Assembly: GCA_021432635.1 (NCBI GenBank)
Contig: MU270112.1
Coordinates: 162,363-196,965 of the forward strand
Direction of reading: 5' to 3'
DNA length: 34,603 bases
Source: Thozetella sp. PMI_491
Taxonomy: Eukaryota > Ascomycota > Sordariomycetes > Chaetosphaeriales > Chaetosphaeriaceae
Shown: piece by piece, positions 11,572 through 21,750 of the stretch
Position numbering within the stretch: position 1 is the stretch's first letter
Layout: every line of letters begins with the position of its first letter
The notes under the pieces: generated by a model
The model's database searches: none
What the model was told of the DNA's origin: nothing
The model's input: the letters and a program-made list of their open reading frames with translations, nothing else
Position numbers and translations under genes: made by a program

Positions 11572-12030
11572 GGTATCTGAGACAAATTTTAAAAAAAGAG
11601 GAATTATTCATCTATTGGAAAGCAGCATCGCTGGTTTACCGCTTCTTATCTTCTCAGGCTCCGGGAACCGAAGTAGAGCCGCATGGAGCGGCAACCGCGG
11701 CAAAGCTTCCCCTCGAGGACCTCGTGGCCACCTTCAATTACATCCCGAGCCAATGAGTGCCGCTGTTATGCAGTCTACTCTCACCATGCATTATGTTGAC
11801 TCAGCCAAGGTGGTGCTCCCATACACTACAGGGAAAGGATGGCAGTGAAACCGGGCGTAAGTGCAGAAATCCGCGACGGGTTTCCCGGCTGTTTACGGCA
11901 GTTGAGCCTGGGATTGCTTCTCCTCCGGCTTCCAGATCAATCGAAAAGCGATTTCCATCGACACCTCGCGAAATTTCCCAGGCAAACTGCGACATCGGCC
12001 CAGAAGTCGCCGGGGTTCCTTGGATCCAGC
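11572..12030. promoter_or_regulatory. Shared intergenic region between two divergent genes
   Basis: A 460-bp region separates the start codons of the dioxygenase and the STAND-like gene, so it must hold both promoters and 5' leaders. I see an A-rich stretch at 11584-11606 close to the dioxygenase start but no convincing TATA or CCAAT element. Open frames here overlap in several phases and match nothing I recognise. Confidence 0.5.
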
Positions 12031-14344
12031 ATGGATCCATTGTCGGTGACAGCATCCATCATCGCCATACTCGGAGCCCTCTCAGCGACCCTGGAGACTA
12101 TAGCTAGCCTAAAGGCGGCGCCGACAGAACTCATTGTGCTTCTAAATGAACTATCGGCTATCCGAACTGTTTGCTGCAACGCTAAAGAGCTTCTCAGTGC
12201 TCGTCACGCGCGGGTGAATGAGGCTGTTGAACATGTTCGACTGCTGCTTGCCCTGTCGCAGAGATCGAGAAGAAAGATAGACGAGATTGACGCTCTGATC
12301 AAGACAAATTGGATCAACGCTGATGAATATGCGCTAGATGCACCCAAACCATCTAAAATTTCTAGGCTGAAATGGATCGGGGCAAAGAGAAGGTTAAAGG
12401 TGCTTCGGGAAGAGTTGAGAGAGATCCGTTTCCAGTTCGTAGCCTGCGTCGGGAATATCACTAGGTGAGACAATATGCCCTAAATGGACGGCATGTCGGT
12501 CAGATGATTATCAGCTGACGTGATTGCAGTTACGATATCTCTCACGCCATGCTTCAACTTGACAAGGTACAGATCGACTCGAAAACATACGATGTTGCGC
12601 GAGCTCAGGAGCACTCTTTGACAACGGAGATGCTCCTCGAACAACAGGTCCTTCTTGGACGCATTCTTGACGCGCTACCAGAGAAGAGAAATATTCAGCA
12701 AGACTCTCGTAGCGCTTCCCACCAGCTACCCAACAAGGAGTTAATTATCAGCATGCGGGAAAGCACCCACGGACCCCCAGCATACACACGAATCAATGAA
12801 GAGTACACGCTACGCTCCCGATGCCAGCCAAACTGTCGTTGCATATGCCACTCCCCCGGTGCGGTACGGTCCCCTACGGTCCTCGGTCAAGCGGTTGGCC
12901 AGCTCCTCGTCTGGTATTCGTGTGTCCCACTGCGTATGATCAACTGTCGCGACCCCAACTGCGATAGGGAGAAGAGGCCGGCGCTTTCCATGACTTATTT
13001 CTTCCCAACATGGCTTCTCGACCGCCGAATTGTAAGCCGCTTTGCTTATTCTGCCGCTGACGGCCCTGAGTTTCTGCTACGGGTTGCGCGTGTAGTGCCG
13101 TCAACTGCGGATGTCTTCAACTTTGCTAGGACGGGGAATGTGCAAGGACTCCAGTACTTGTTCAAAAACGGGCTTGCTTCTCCATTCGATGCCAACAGCT
13201 GCGGCCTTACCGCCCTTCACGTGAGCCCTAACCTCCGGTGGTCGGGGGCAGACTAGCTAACTTGGATCCCTCCAGCTTGCTATCCACCGGGACCTTGTCG
13301 ATACTTCACGGTTCTTGATCCATGCCGGTGCCGATATCTACCTAGGCGATGATTACAAAAAGTTAGTCTGCAGCTCAGCGAATATTTTCTGCGTTTTCTG
13401 AACAGTCGTGCTAACTGTGCGGTCTTTTCTTCTTGAAAAGTAAACCTATTGACACAGCGTGGAAGCGCATTCTATCCAGACGGACATCCGATACAACAAC
13501 GCTAGAACGCCTGTTCAACTTCTCTTCGGACTCGAGCTACGCTATTACACGCCAGTTTTCCACCACCCATAAGGCTGTTTTGAAGCTTGAAGGCCTGGCA
13601 ACCGCTCTACTGCCGGATCTCATTGCCAAGGTTCCAGAAATAAACATCGACGCAACTGACGTCTGGGGCATGACGGCTCTAGCCTGGGCTGCACAGCTAA
13701 ATGATACCCGCGCTATACATACTCTGTTGTATCTGGGTGCCAATCCCGACAAAACCGACACGCGGTCCTACACGCCATTGATGCGGACAACGGACACGCG
13801 CTGTATGGAGCTACTGATAGACGCAGGAGCAAGTATCGACGCACGCGACAACCTCTACCAAACAGCGCTCTTCGCTGCCACACAGTCTCCGTCATGTGTC
13901 AGGATGCTTCTGCGGCGCGGCGCATCCGTCAACCTCGTCGAGAGATCACATGGGCTGACAGCAAGCCACTTCTGCGTTATTAACAACCGAGCCGAGAGCC
14001 TCCGTGTTCTGCTCCGGTACGGTGCGGATTTTGGGATCCGAGCCATCGATGGCAATAGTCTGCTCTATACAGCAGTGAGGGTGTCCGATGTGAACACCCT
14101 TGAAGTTCTTATCGAGGCGGCGGAGAGCGGCCTTATTTGGGACAAGAATGATTCGAGTAAGGAAGGTGCCAAGCTCCAAGAGTTGGTGAAGAAGAGAGTG
14201 AGTACGGATGGAGATGTCGGGCCAGTGCTACATCGTTTATTAACCGCGGTCGAGGCGAATATGGGGATTCCTGAGGACAAAGAAGACACTGGATCTGTGT
14301 CTCGCCTGTCGGAACTGTTCTTACCATGGAGCTTTCTGGAATAG
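12031..14344 (+). CDS. STAND-like protein: fungal N-terminal domain plus ankyrin repeats
   Basis: Proposed exons: 12031-12464, 12530-13220, 13276-13361, 13441-14344, giving 704 aa. Introns are 65, 55 and 79 bp, GT-AG, with branch-site-like CTGAC, CTAAC and CTAAC. The start MDPLSVTASIIAILGALS is typical of the fungal N-terminal (Helo-like) domain of STAND proteins; an upstream in-frame ATG at 11839 adds nothing family-like. Residues ~1-150 are helical. A Cys-rich spot (CQPNCRCICH, ~243-252) and CRDPNC (~284) follow, with an aromatic YFFPTWLL segment, then a first ankyrin unit (~367-400) and about five more at ~476-631. There is no P-loop or NACHT/NB-ARC. Such proteins are linked by family to non-self recognition and programmed cell death in fungi; that role is inference here. 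The gene looks intact. Confidence 0.85.
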
Positions 14345-16052
14345 CCTCCTTCCACCCCTCTCCTCTGTCGCTAGAAAATTTGCGAATCTTAATACCATTT
14401 GAAACTTCTCGCGGCGACAGTAAGATCCGGTCGGGTGGGTTTCTTCGATTGTTAGCATTGCAGTCCGGCGATGCATTCTAGTACTTTGTGTTTCCAGTTT
14501 GTTAATACATAAGTCAGTTTAACTTAGAAACAAGCTTAGGTGTTCTGGTTGGCTCATGGAAGGTATAGGTGGATGTAACCCTACCCCGTATGGCCAGTCA
14601 CTAGTGTGAAGCAGCGCAATATGCTGGCTCAGCGTATGCCATACACGGCTTTTCAATTCAAGCTGATATATCAAGCAAATCGCATAGTAAAGGTTGATTG
14701 AGTGTGGACACAGAAGCCGAGGTGGGCCGACCACAACGACAACCACGATGGCCGTATAAGCTTTCTTGCTCTACCAGTTCGGCCCACGAACTGTCCACCA
14801 AATGAAACGTAGCCACAACAAACCCTCTACCGCCAACCACGGGCGAGCGAGCGCCGAGATGACCCGGTCTCTTGTTGTATTCACATTTATGCACTCGCCC
14901 AGGACCGCCGTAGGAAGAGGATAAAGCCCGCCTACGGCTACAGCTCGTACTGGGCTCCGCTACAGCTAAATGAGTTCACGGCGCCTAGTCTCGGATTATT
15001 GTGCTCACACAGCACATACTGTCCTGAGCAGCCAAGAAATAATCGCTAAATCATGTAGATCTCACCTTTGGATTAATATGCCATGCACCATGAGATAGAA
15101 GCCTATAGAAGAGCTCCAATTTGGGGGAAAAAACATCAGGAACCACTGTTCTGGTCATCTGAGGAGCCTCAACAATTATAAGAAGTATACCTACGTCGCT
15201 CGCTCTCCGCTAAGATTCAACGCTTCCCCTCATTTGCGGATGAATCTGCTGGCGAGCACGTATTTTCCCCACTCACCATCACCATTCGCAACAGCATACG
15301 TAAAACCAGCCAAACTGCCATTCACTCACTATATTATCTTCCCGCAGTGTCAAATCCTCCAGCGCCTAATTCTTGGACTTCCTATATTTCCTATTTCTGG
15401 CCTGTCTTGCCTCGTCGGCGGGGTTCCAGTTTTCCACGGACGCGGAGGACCAACCGGAGGCTGATGTCGAATTAGTCGGTCCTTCCGACAGCCAAGCGTA
15501 GAACCCTGGTAAGGTCATGTAAGTCTCGGAGCGGGGCATCTAAGCGTGAGATTTTGGAGGGAGGGGGGCTGGAACTCTTCTGAATTGAGCAAGACTTACT
15601 GTCTAGTCTCGTACGACGAGCTTCGCTACCAGGGCGCTCTTCGGACTTGTGGCGAAACTTCGCATACATTTTCCACGAAGAGTTCTCTTTTAATGGTCCA
15701 GATGCACGAAACAGATACCCTGTTGTAATGGAGTATTGCCGATTGCAAGTTATAGATCGGGACAGAGGAGAGTTTTATGAGCCTTTCCACAGTTGTGGAA
15801 AGTTATTATCATCCCACCCCGCCGCGAACCTATAAGAAATATGAGTACTTGCGTGTTACTGCAGGAGCGGGGCTGAGCTTGTGTCCGTATTTCGTTAGCC
15901 AAGAAAGCCAACGCCCGCTCGATAATAAGATTAGAAACCCTTTCCTCGTACCTAAATCCTACTTTATGGTGAGCGTATTGCTCGCTCGCTCTCTAGATCA
16001 ACTGGAATACTTCTTAAAGCTCTACCAGTAATTCAAACCTAGGGGCGATGGC
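14345..16052. other. Balanced-composition region with no recognised gene
   Basis: The first ~100 bp are probably the 3' untranslated region of the preceding gene. Beyond that only short open frames (60-84 codons) overlap in competing phases, for example on the plus strand at 15234-15464, 15546-15728, 15647-15835 and 15777-16031. None shows a domain I know, a consistent splice chain or a long frame. It could be old intergenic DNA, a decayed gene or an unrecognised RNA. Confidence 0.5.
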
Positions 16053-16685
16053 TTATTTTGTCATCAAGAGGATGGCGTTCAGCTGGATGTTCAGCGGCGC
16101 GCCACCATTTAATGACACTATGCCTTGAGCCTGATCTGCCGTCGCTTGGCGAAGGCTTGTGTACTGCAGGCTACAATCAGATGCGAATTCGTCGCAGGTT
16201 ACAGGCAACTCGCCAGGGTGCACTGCCGGCCTGATTTGAATATGTTTTGTCAAATTCAGATGTTTGCCGGGCGTAACCCCTCGTGCTTCTCTATCTAGCG
16301 TTCTGAGTTCCGAAACCGGGTTTTGAGGTGACGAGGGCCACGAGAGCAGAGTGACGAATTCGTGATCAACATCTCGTTGCCATATCTCGAAGCTTCTATT
16401 GCATGTCGGAATCGCTTGCCGCCTGCTGGCTGACAACAGAAGGCGAATGGTTTGGTGGTCAGCACAAGGTTTGTCCGGCGGGCTTTCTTGGACGAGGTAC
16501 CTTCCTGCCCCTGCCCCTGCCGCCTGGAGTTCCTTGTTGACTTGCGTTTCTTTCTGAGGCGCTTCGTGTCTCAGGTCTAGGCGGAAGAGATGGAGAATGC
16601 CTACCTGGTCATGCGACGATTCTGAATCATCACTTACTGTTCTCGTGCATTTGTGTGTATCCGAATACTTCCATCGTCTCGTGTG
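16053..16685 (-). CDS. Unrecognised open frame, possible exon of a hypothetical gene
   Basis: One minus-strand frame stays open for 210 codons between stops, unusually long for the balanced composition here, but it contains no ATG until near its end. If real it is an internal or terminal exon whose start exon lies upstream. Two further minus-strand frames lie there (16712-17038, 108 aa; 17049-17264, 71 aa starting ATG), but I could not join them with convincing introns. The sequence is mixed, with a run of Ala-Gly repeats near the middle. The C-terminal part has a CSLQYTSLRQ segment and ends LNIQLNAILLMTK, faintly like a CVNH-type lectin strand pattern. That likeness is weak and I assign no function. 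Confidence 0.3.
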   Translation of the reverse strand, partial: HTRRWKYSDTHKCTRTVSDDSESSHDQVGILHLFRLDLRHEAPQKETQVNKELQAAGAGAGRYLVQESPPDKPCADHQTIRLLLSASRRQAIPTCNRSFEIWQRDVDHEFVTLLSWPSSPQNPVSELRTLDREARGVTPGKHLNLTKHIQIRPAVHPGELPVTCDEFASDCSLQYTSLRQATADQAQGIVSLNGGAPLNIQLNAILLMTK

Positions 16686-17483
16686 CTACCTTTCACAATG
16701 CTCTCGGCGTGTTACTCTACACATAAGCAACAGCTAGACCGAAATGATACAGCGATACAGCGTGGCTGTTCTCCCAACACACGCCCCGACCGTGGATATA
16801 TCAATACACGCAGGTCAGGCCGTCCTGGATCCTTTCTAAGGGACAGTCTTCGCCCTTCGGGAACTCGGGGCAAATCACACGACCATCCACAGACAGGCGG
16901 CAAAAAAATTCGGAAGCTCGGCTGCCACCAGGATGCAGCTACTCTCCAAGCCTGCAGGACCTTGTGACCGCCAGGTCGGCCTGAATGGAAAGAAAGCATG
17001 GCCCCGAAGTGGGAGAATGGGGCTACAGCGCTAGCCATGTCCTCTCAGTCAGTCAGGTATTCCTCGCAGAAATTCCGATGGAAGTTCCACATCAGATTGC
17101 CATGCTAGCGGCAAGCAGAACCTCTTGAACGATCCATATTCGGGTCTAGTACCTGCGATACGCAAGGCGCCGGAAGCCAGCCCATTCATCTGTGCCCCAT
17201 TTTCGTGGACGGAATCCGTGTTGCTTGGGCTAGCGCCCGAATATCCTGAAGCCCGCTTTTGCATGGATACGTCTCTATAGTGATGATGCTTATAAGGCTA
17301 GCAACAGCGTTCACCCTCTGCCTCATTGTGCTGAGCTAAAACAGGTGGGAACCTTGTTAAGGGGGGCTTATCTGTGTCGGGCTCTTGGCGGCTGACTCGC
17401 TGGCTGAGCGCTAATTTAGCGCTAAATCTAGTCCGTGCCCTTCGCACCAGCTATTGGGGTCAAATATTCTCTCATATCCACTG
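16686..17483. other. Right part of the gene island, no recognised gene
   Basis: The composition is balanced. Minus-strand frames at 16712-17038 and 17049-17264 and a plus-strand frame at 16653-16967 overlap one another and carry no motif I recognise. A 17-bp palindrome lies at 17407-17423. The region ends abruptly at the telomere-like tract. Confidence 0.5.
17407..17423. repeat. 17-bp palindrome AGCGCTAA-T-TTAGCGCT
   Basis: Perfect 8-bp arms surround a single T, about 60 bp before the telomere-like tract. It could be a binding site or chance; no copy is seen elsewhere in the window. Confidence 0.5.
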
Positions 17484-17508
17484 TAAGGGTTAGGGTTGGG
17501 GTTAGGGT
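17484..17508 (+). repeat. Interstitial telomere-like tract at the right border of the gene island
   Basis: Four consecutive hexamers, TAAGGG, TTAGGG, TTGGGG, TTAGGG, stand exactly where balanced sequence changes to AT-rich sequence. TTAGGG is the usual telomere repeat of filamentous fungi. The G-rich strand runs left to right, so a chromosome end would have lain to the right. Two units are variants, as at degenerate or internal telomere tracts. Confidence 0.8.
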
Positions 17509-17953
17509 CCCTATTATTATATTTTATATTTATAATAGGACTATATACTAGTTATATAGCTTGTGGATATGCTTTTATATAGTAAATATATTAATATAAT
17601 ATTATAGTAAAGTAATATATAGTTGTAAAGATTATATATTTATTAGATTTAAAAGAGTAAAATTATAAAAAAAATGTTTTAACTACTAGTTAACTATTAC
17701 TTTTACTATTACTACTTATATTATAGCTATTTATATTATAGTTATTTATCTTTTAGCCTTTATATTCTTTATATAAATTCTTTAATAGTTTTATAGCTAT
17801 TTATAAAACTAGTTTATTAAGCTAGTAGTTTTAACTTAATTTATAGCTATAGTATAAACTACTATTTATATACTAATCTAATAACTCTAGACTATATATT
17901 AGATCTTAAATATAACCTTTTTCTAAAGTAAATATTATTAGATCTTAGCCTAA
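17509..17953. other. AT-rich stretch without recognisable genes
   Basis: About 445 bp of RIP-like AT-rich DNA lie next to the telomere-like tract. An imperfect inverted repeat (CCCTATTATTATA with TATAATAGGA) occupies the first ~45 bp. Nothing else is recognisable. Confidence 0.6.
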
Positions 17954-18090
17954 TATTATAACTAAAGCATTAGCTACCTTCTTACAACTACTAACAAGGC
18001 TTAATACTTAAGACTAGTAGTTAATAAGGGCAGAACCCCTAATAAATGCCTTAGGTAACTATATAGATATTTTACTAATAAGAAAGGATT
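17954..18090 (+). repeat. LTR1 fragment, plus orientation
   Basis: TATTATAACTAAAGCATTAG begins a stretch that follows the first ~130 bp of LTR1, including AACCCCTAATAAATGCCTTA and a degraded GGAAGGATTA. It then stops before an inverted copy, as on the left flank (8256-8400). Confidence 0.8.
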
Positions 18091-18108
18091 ATATCTCTAA
18101 AGGCTTAG

Positions 18109-19098
18109 TATTATAACACTAAGATCCTAAGGTTAATATTCTTAATATATAGGGGATTATTTTCTAAGGTAGGGAGGGTAGAGACAAGTAGAGTATTAAT
18201 TAATGTAAGATAAGATCTAATAGTATAAGTGTTAAGCTTATAAACTAAGTAGATTAATTACTAAAGAGTAAAGACTAACTAATCTGTCTAGGTAGAAACT
18301 ATAGTTTTATATACTAGGTTGCCCTTTATAGCTTACTAGGCTTATTGTTAATATATAACCCACTATTAAATATAGATCCTAAAATATATATTATAAAACG
18401 CACGGGCCACATACCTTTAGGGTAGGTAAGAAAGCCCTATACTTATAAAAGATCCATGTTAGTAAAAACGACTACATGCCTTAAAGCATCCACGATTCCA
18501 CATAACAGCCACCTCCTATACAAAACAACCATACCATATAAAAACGCTTAAAACAGACTAAAATATACGCTAAGCCCTTTTAATATATATCCACTAGTAA
18601 GGGTATAAAACGCATAAGAAGATAAAGCGTTTTAAATACAAGCGAGCGTTTTATACACTAGTCTTTACGAGTATACTAATATGGTAAAAGATGGGCCATC
18701 TTAATATGGTAATTAGTGGGGCTATATGGTCTATATATACGTAGCTTTACTCCCTGATTTAAATCTTAGATCTTTATCCTTTTACACACACATACTCAAA
18801 TACACTTACACTTCCACCCTAAAAGATCCGCTGGCCGGACCCACTTTTCATGTGTATTACACTGCTTACGTCATTAAAATTAATTACTCATCATACCTTT
18901 TAACACTTATTATAATAATTTAAATAATCTAAAGCACTAGGCTTATTATAGTGATCTAAGTAATCCTTCCTAATTAACTAAGTATTTATATAGATATTTA
19001 AGGCATTTATTAAGGGTTTTACACTTGTTAATTACTAGCTTAAAATACTAGGCCTTATTAGTAGTTATAGGGAGGTAGCTAATACCTTAATTATAATA
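18109..19098 (-). repeat. Inverted LTR1 copy interrupted by a LTR2 insertion
   Basis: 18109-18345 matches the reverse complement of the 3' half of LTR1 and 18911-19098 that of the 5' half. Leaving out the LTR2 unit and one target duplication gives about 425 bp, close to the 439-bp LTR. I found no target duplication for this LTR1 copy, whose outer neighbours differ. Confidence 0.85.
18346..18905 (+). mobile_element. Solo LTR, LTR2 family, right copy, nested in LTR1
   Basis: A 560-bp unit with TGTTAA...TTAACA ends is flanked by a perfect CTTAT target duplication (18341-18345 and 18906-18910). It has split an inverted LTR1. It keeps more CpA/TpG sites than the left copy at 8549-9106, so it is less RIP-mutated. 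The 65-codon open frame at 18726-18923 runs past the LTR end and is not a gene. Confidence 0.9.
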
Positions 19099-19393
19099 TA
19101 AGCTCTCTCTTTTATATTAATATCTATAACAACCTATAAGTAAGCCCTAGCTTATATTTATTAGTTAATAAGTCACTATAATTCTTTTCTTCTTTATTAT
19201 TATATTTTAATAGAATGTTTAATTATATAAAGAAATAAAAATTTATAGCTAATAAAACTTATAAGTATTATATATTAACTGCTTAAATTAATTTATATAG
19301 ATTTATACTTTTACCTGATATAATATATTCTTTTTATTTTAAATATAATTTAATATATAAGATACTAGATAAAAAGATATTAAAATACTTTAA

Positions 19394-20560
19394 GTATATA
19401 AAGTAAAGTTATATATATAATAAATCCTTAATAGCTTTATCTTATAAGTTTAATAGGTCTAGTATATTAAAATATAGGTTTATTAATAATTTATTAATAG
19501 TATTAAAATACTTAGATAATTAAAAGAAATTATATTTTAAAGAAGAGAAGGCTAAAAAGGTCTTATTTATATTATAGATATAGATTTTTATTATAGTTAG
19601 TTATTTAACTTATTTATATAAGTAGTATAAAGCTTTAAAGATAAAGAGTATAAATTTATTTACTTAAGGGTTTATAAACTTAAAAGTTAAAGAATTAGTA
19701 GAGGCTTATACTATTAATTATTTAAGCGAGCTTAATATAAGAGATTCTTCTTTTTAGTTAGATTTTAGGTTAAACCCTTTTATATTAACTAACCTTATTT
19801 TAATATAAGCTGGTTAAGATTTTAAAGATAAAACTATTAAATAAGCTTTTATAAGTTCCTTAGGTATTTATTAGGTTTTTATATATTTTTCTAACTAAAG
19901 GTCTTTATTATAGCGCCTGAAAAAAATTAATAACGAAATCACTCTCTTTACAGATTAGCTTATAAGCTTTTTACTCTATTAAAAAGTAGCTCTTTACACT
20001 ATAATTAACTTAAAAAACAGCTTCTTTATACTATAGCTAACGTAGATTAGCTTAAAAATCAGCCCCTAGTTTATATAAGGTATAATATTATTTATAGTCT
20101 TTAAGAACTAGCTTATAAATAGTTTTATTTATTAAATAATAGATCTTAGCGCTATATATAGCTAGCTTAAATTATTATCCTAAAGTATATCTAGTAGCTA
20201 GATTTTACTCTAACCTTACTTTTTACTCTAGGCTAGATTATATCTCTTAATATTTCCTTACTTTATATACTAGCTATTTAATAAATATAGATCTTTAAAA
20301 CCCACTCTTTAAGCAGCTTTAATATAGGAAATATAGTCTAGTTTTTACTATTAATTAGTTTATTAACTTAAAAAGACCCTCTACCCCTTAACTAAATCCT
20401 GTTTAAATTACTAGTAATTTAAGGCTGTTAAAATATATTATAAGCGCTTTTATATTACTTATCAGCTAATATTTACTAGTATAACCAGTCTAATACTATA
20501 CCTATAATTATTTGCTTAATATAAGTTACTTAACCCTTATTTAAAAAATAATTAATTAAT
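19394..20560 (+). pseudogene. Relic coding frame of unknown type
   Basis: One plus-strand frame runs about 1.17 kb in which the only interruptions are TAG and TAA, with no TGA. The text between them reads like protein (for example INNEITLFTDQL near 19930), so this looks like a ~390-codon coding region hit by RIP at Gln and Trp codons. TGA is rare in any TpG-poor sequence, so its absence is only weak support. I recognise no domain. The short patch 19908-19960 keeps CpA, CpG and TpG. The 295 bp before it (19099-19393) show nothing clear. Confidence 0.45.
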
Positions 20561-21168
20561 AAGGCTAACCTCTTACTACTACTATTATAGATCTTAATAC
20601 ATACTCTTTTTAACTATATAAATAAGTTTATAATATAGTAACTAGCTACTAATATCCTAGAAAATAAGGCTAAAACTTATACTTATACTATATATTAATA
20701 GTAGTATATCTAATATAAGTATTATATATTATACTAAGGCAGTGAAATTATCTCTTAGACCCTTATTTTAATTACTCTCTAAGCTGTTTTTAAAGGATTA
20801 AACACTAAAAAAAAGAGTAAACCTATAATTATATTAGGATTCCCCTTAATATTTAGAGGAGGTTAGTTAAAAGGGTGCTTATATACTTTTAACCCTAGTA
20901 AGAATAATACTAGAGTATTTTAGGAGCTCTTTCTAATAGTGTTAATATATAGATAAGGTTGAGTTAGAACATAGCTGTCTACTCTACTATTAGTATATAG
21001 GGTTAGCTAGTTAAGACAATACTTATATACTTTTAGCCTTAGTAAATATAGTATTTAAGTATTTTAAAAGCTTATCTCCTTATTCTCTAGCGATTTAAAT
21101 ACCCTAGCTTTTAATAAAGCTAATAATATACTCTTATAAGAGTTTAATAATATATTAGACGTAGAAAA
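20561..21168. other. AT-rich stretch with a weak internal duplication
   Basis: A segment beginning CTTATATACTTTTA occurs near 20878 and again near 21028, followed by AGTA..TATTTTA..AGCT in both, which suggests a ~150-bp tandem duplication. No coding frame is recognised. Confidence 0.45.
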
Positions 21169-21178
21169 NNNNNNNNNN
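21169..21178. other. Assembly gap of 10 Ns
   Basis: Exactly ten N bases lie in an AT-rich repeat region, a placeholder whose real length is unknown. Sequence on the two sides need not be adjacent. Confidence 0.98.
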
Positions 21179-21454
21179 AACACCTTTAAAAAAATATAGG
21201 AGATAGAAAGGATAAAAATAAGCTTAAATATTAAATTCTAAGCTTTTAAGAATTTTCTAGATTTAAATCTATATGAGAGAAATCCTAGAGTTGCTTTACC
21301 TTGCTAAGGCCTATATAAGTGGGGCTCGCTTAACAACTAATTATACTAAAGCTAATTTCCTATAGCTGATAACTAGGGTTTGTATGATTTTTAGGCTAGG
21401 GGAAGTAATTATAAATAAGACAAGAGAAGTAAAAATTAAGATTGCTTTTTACTC

Positions 21455-21700
21455 GGTGACTTAGCGTAGTTATACTACGTTAAAATTAAAGGCTTACTGT
21501 AAAGTAGGAAGAGGGGCTGTATTTAAATCTATATTATATCGGCAGAGTATAAAAGGCTTTTATAGCCACTTATACTAGCTATATATATTTTACCTGTAAA
21601 AGTAGGGCTAGATAATATACTGAAAATCCAGCTCTGCCATATGCCTCCCCCAAGTTTGTACAGAGCTTTATATTGTGTTAAACTTAAGGTTTTTAAAGTA
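21455..21700. repeat. ~250-bp direct repeat, left copy, before the minisatellite
   Basis: It shares with 22921-23180 the order AATTAAAGGC, AGGAAGAGGGGCT, ATGCCTC.C..AAGTTT and AAAGCTTTATAT..TGTTAAAC (or mutated forms). This copy keeps far more C and G, so the right copy is the more mutated one. The pair brackets the 19-bp minisatellite. The ~280 bp between the N gap and here are AT-rich and unassigned. Confidence 0.65.
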
Positions 21701-21750
21701 AAAAGTTACTTATATATAGATATTTTCTATCTATACCTTTTTTTTAAAAG

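Noticed and set aside
11839..12030. Upstream in-frame ATG extension of the STAND-like protein.
   Set aside because: The 64 extra residues show no family features, while MDPLSV at 12031 is the usual start of this domain.
13537..14355. Several minus-strand open frames of 60-96 codons.
   Set aside because: All are antisense to the ankyrin-repeat exon and carry no motif.
9940..17510. Starship-type giant mobile element carrying the genes as cargo.
   Set aside because: No tyrosine-recombinase captain gene (DUF3435) was recognised in the island, and the flanks are LTR fragments.
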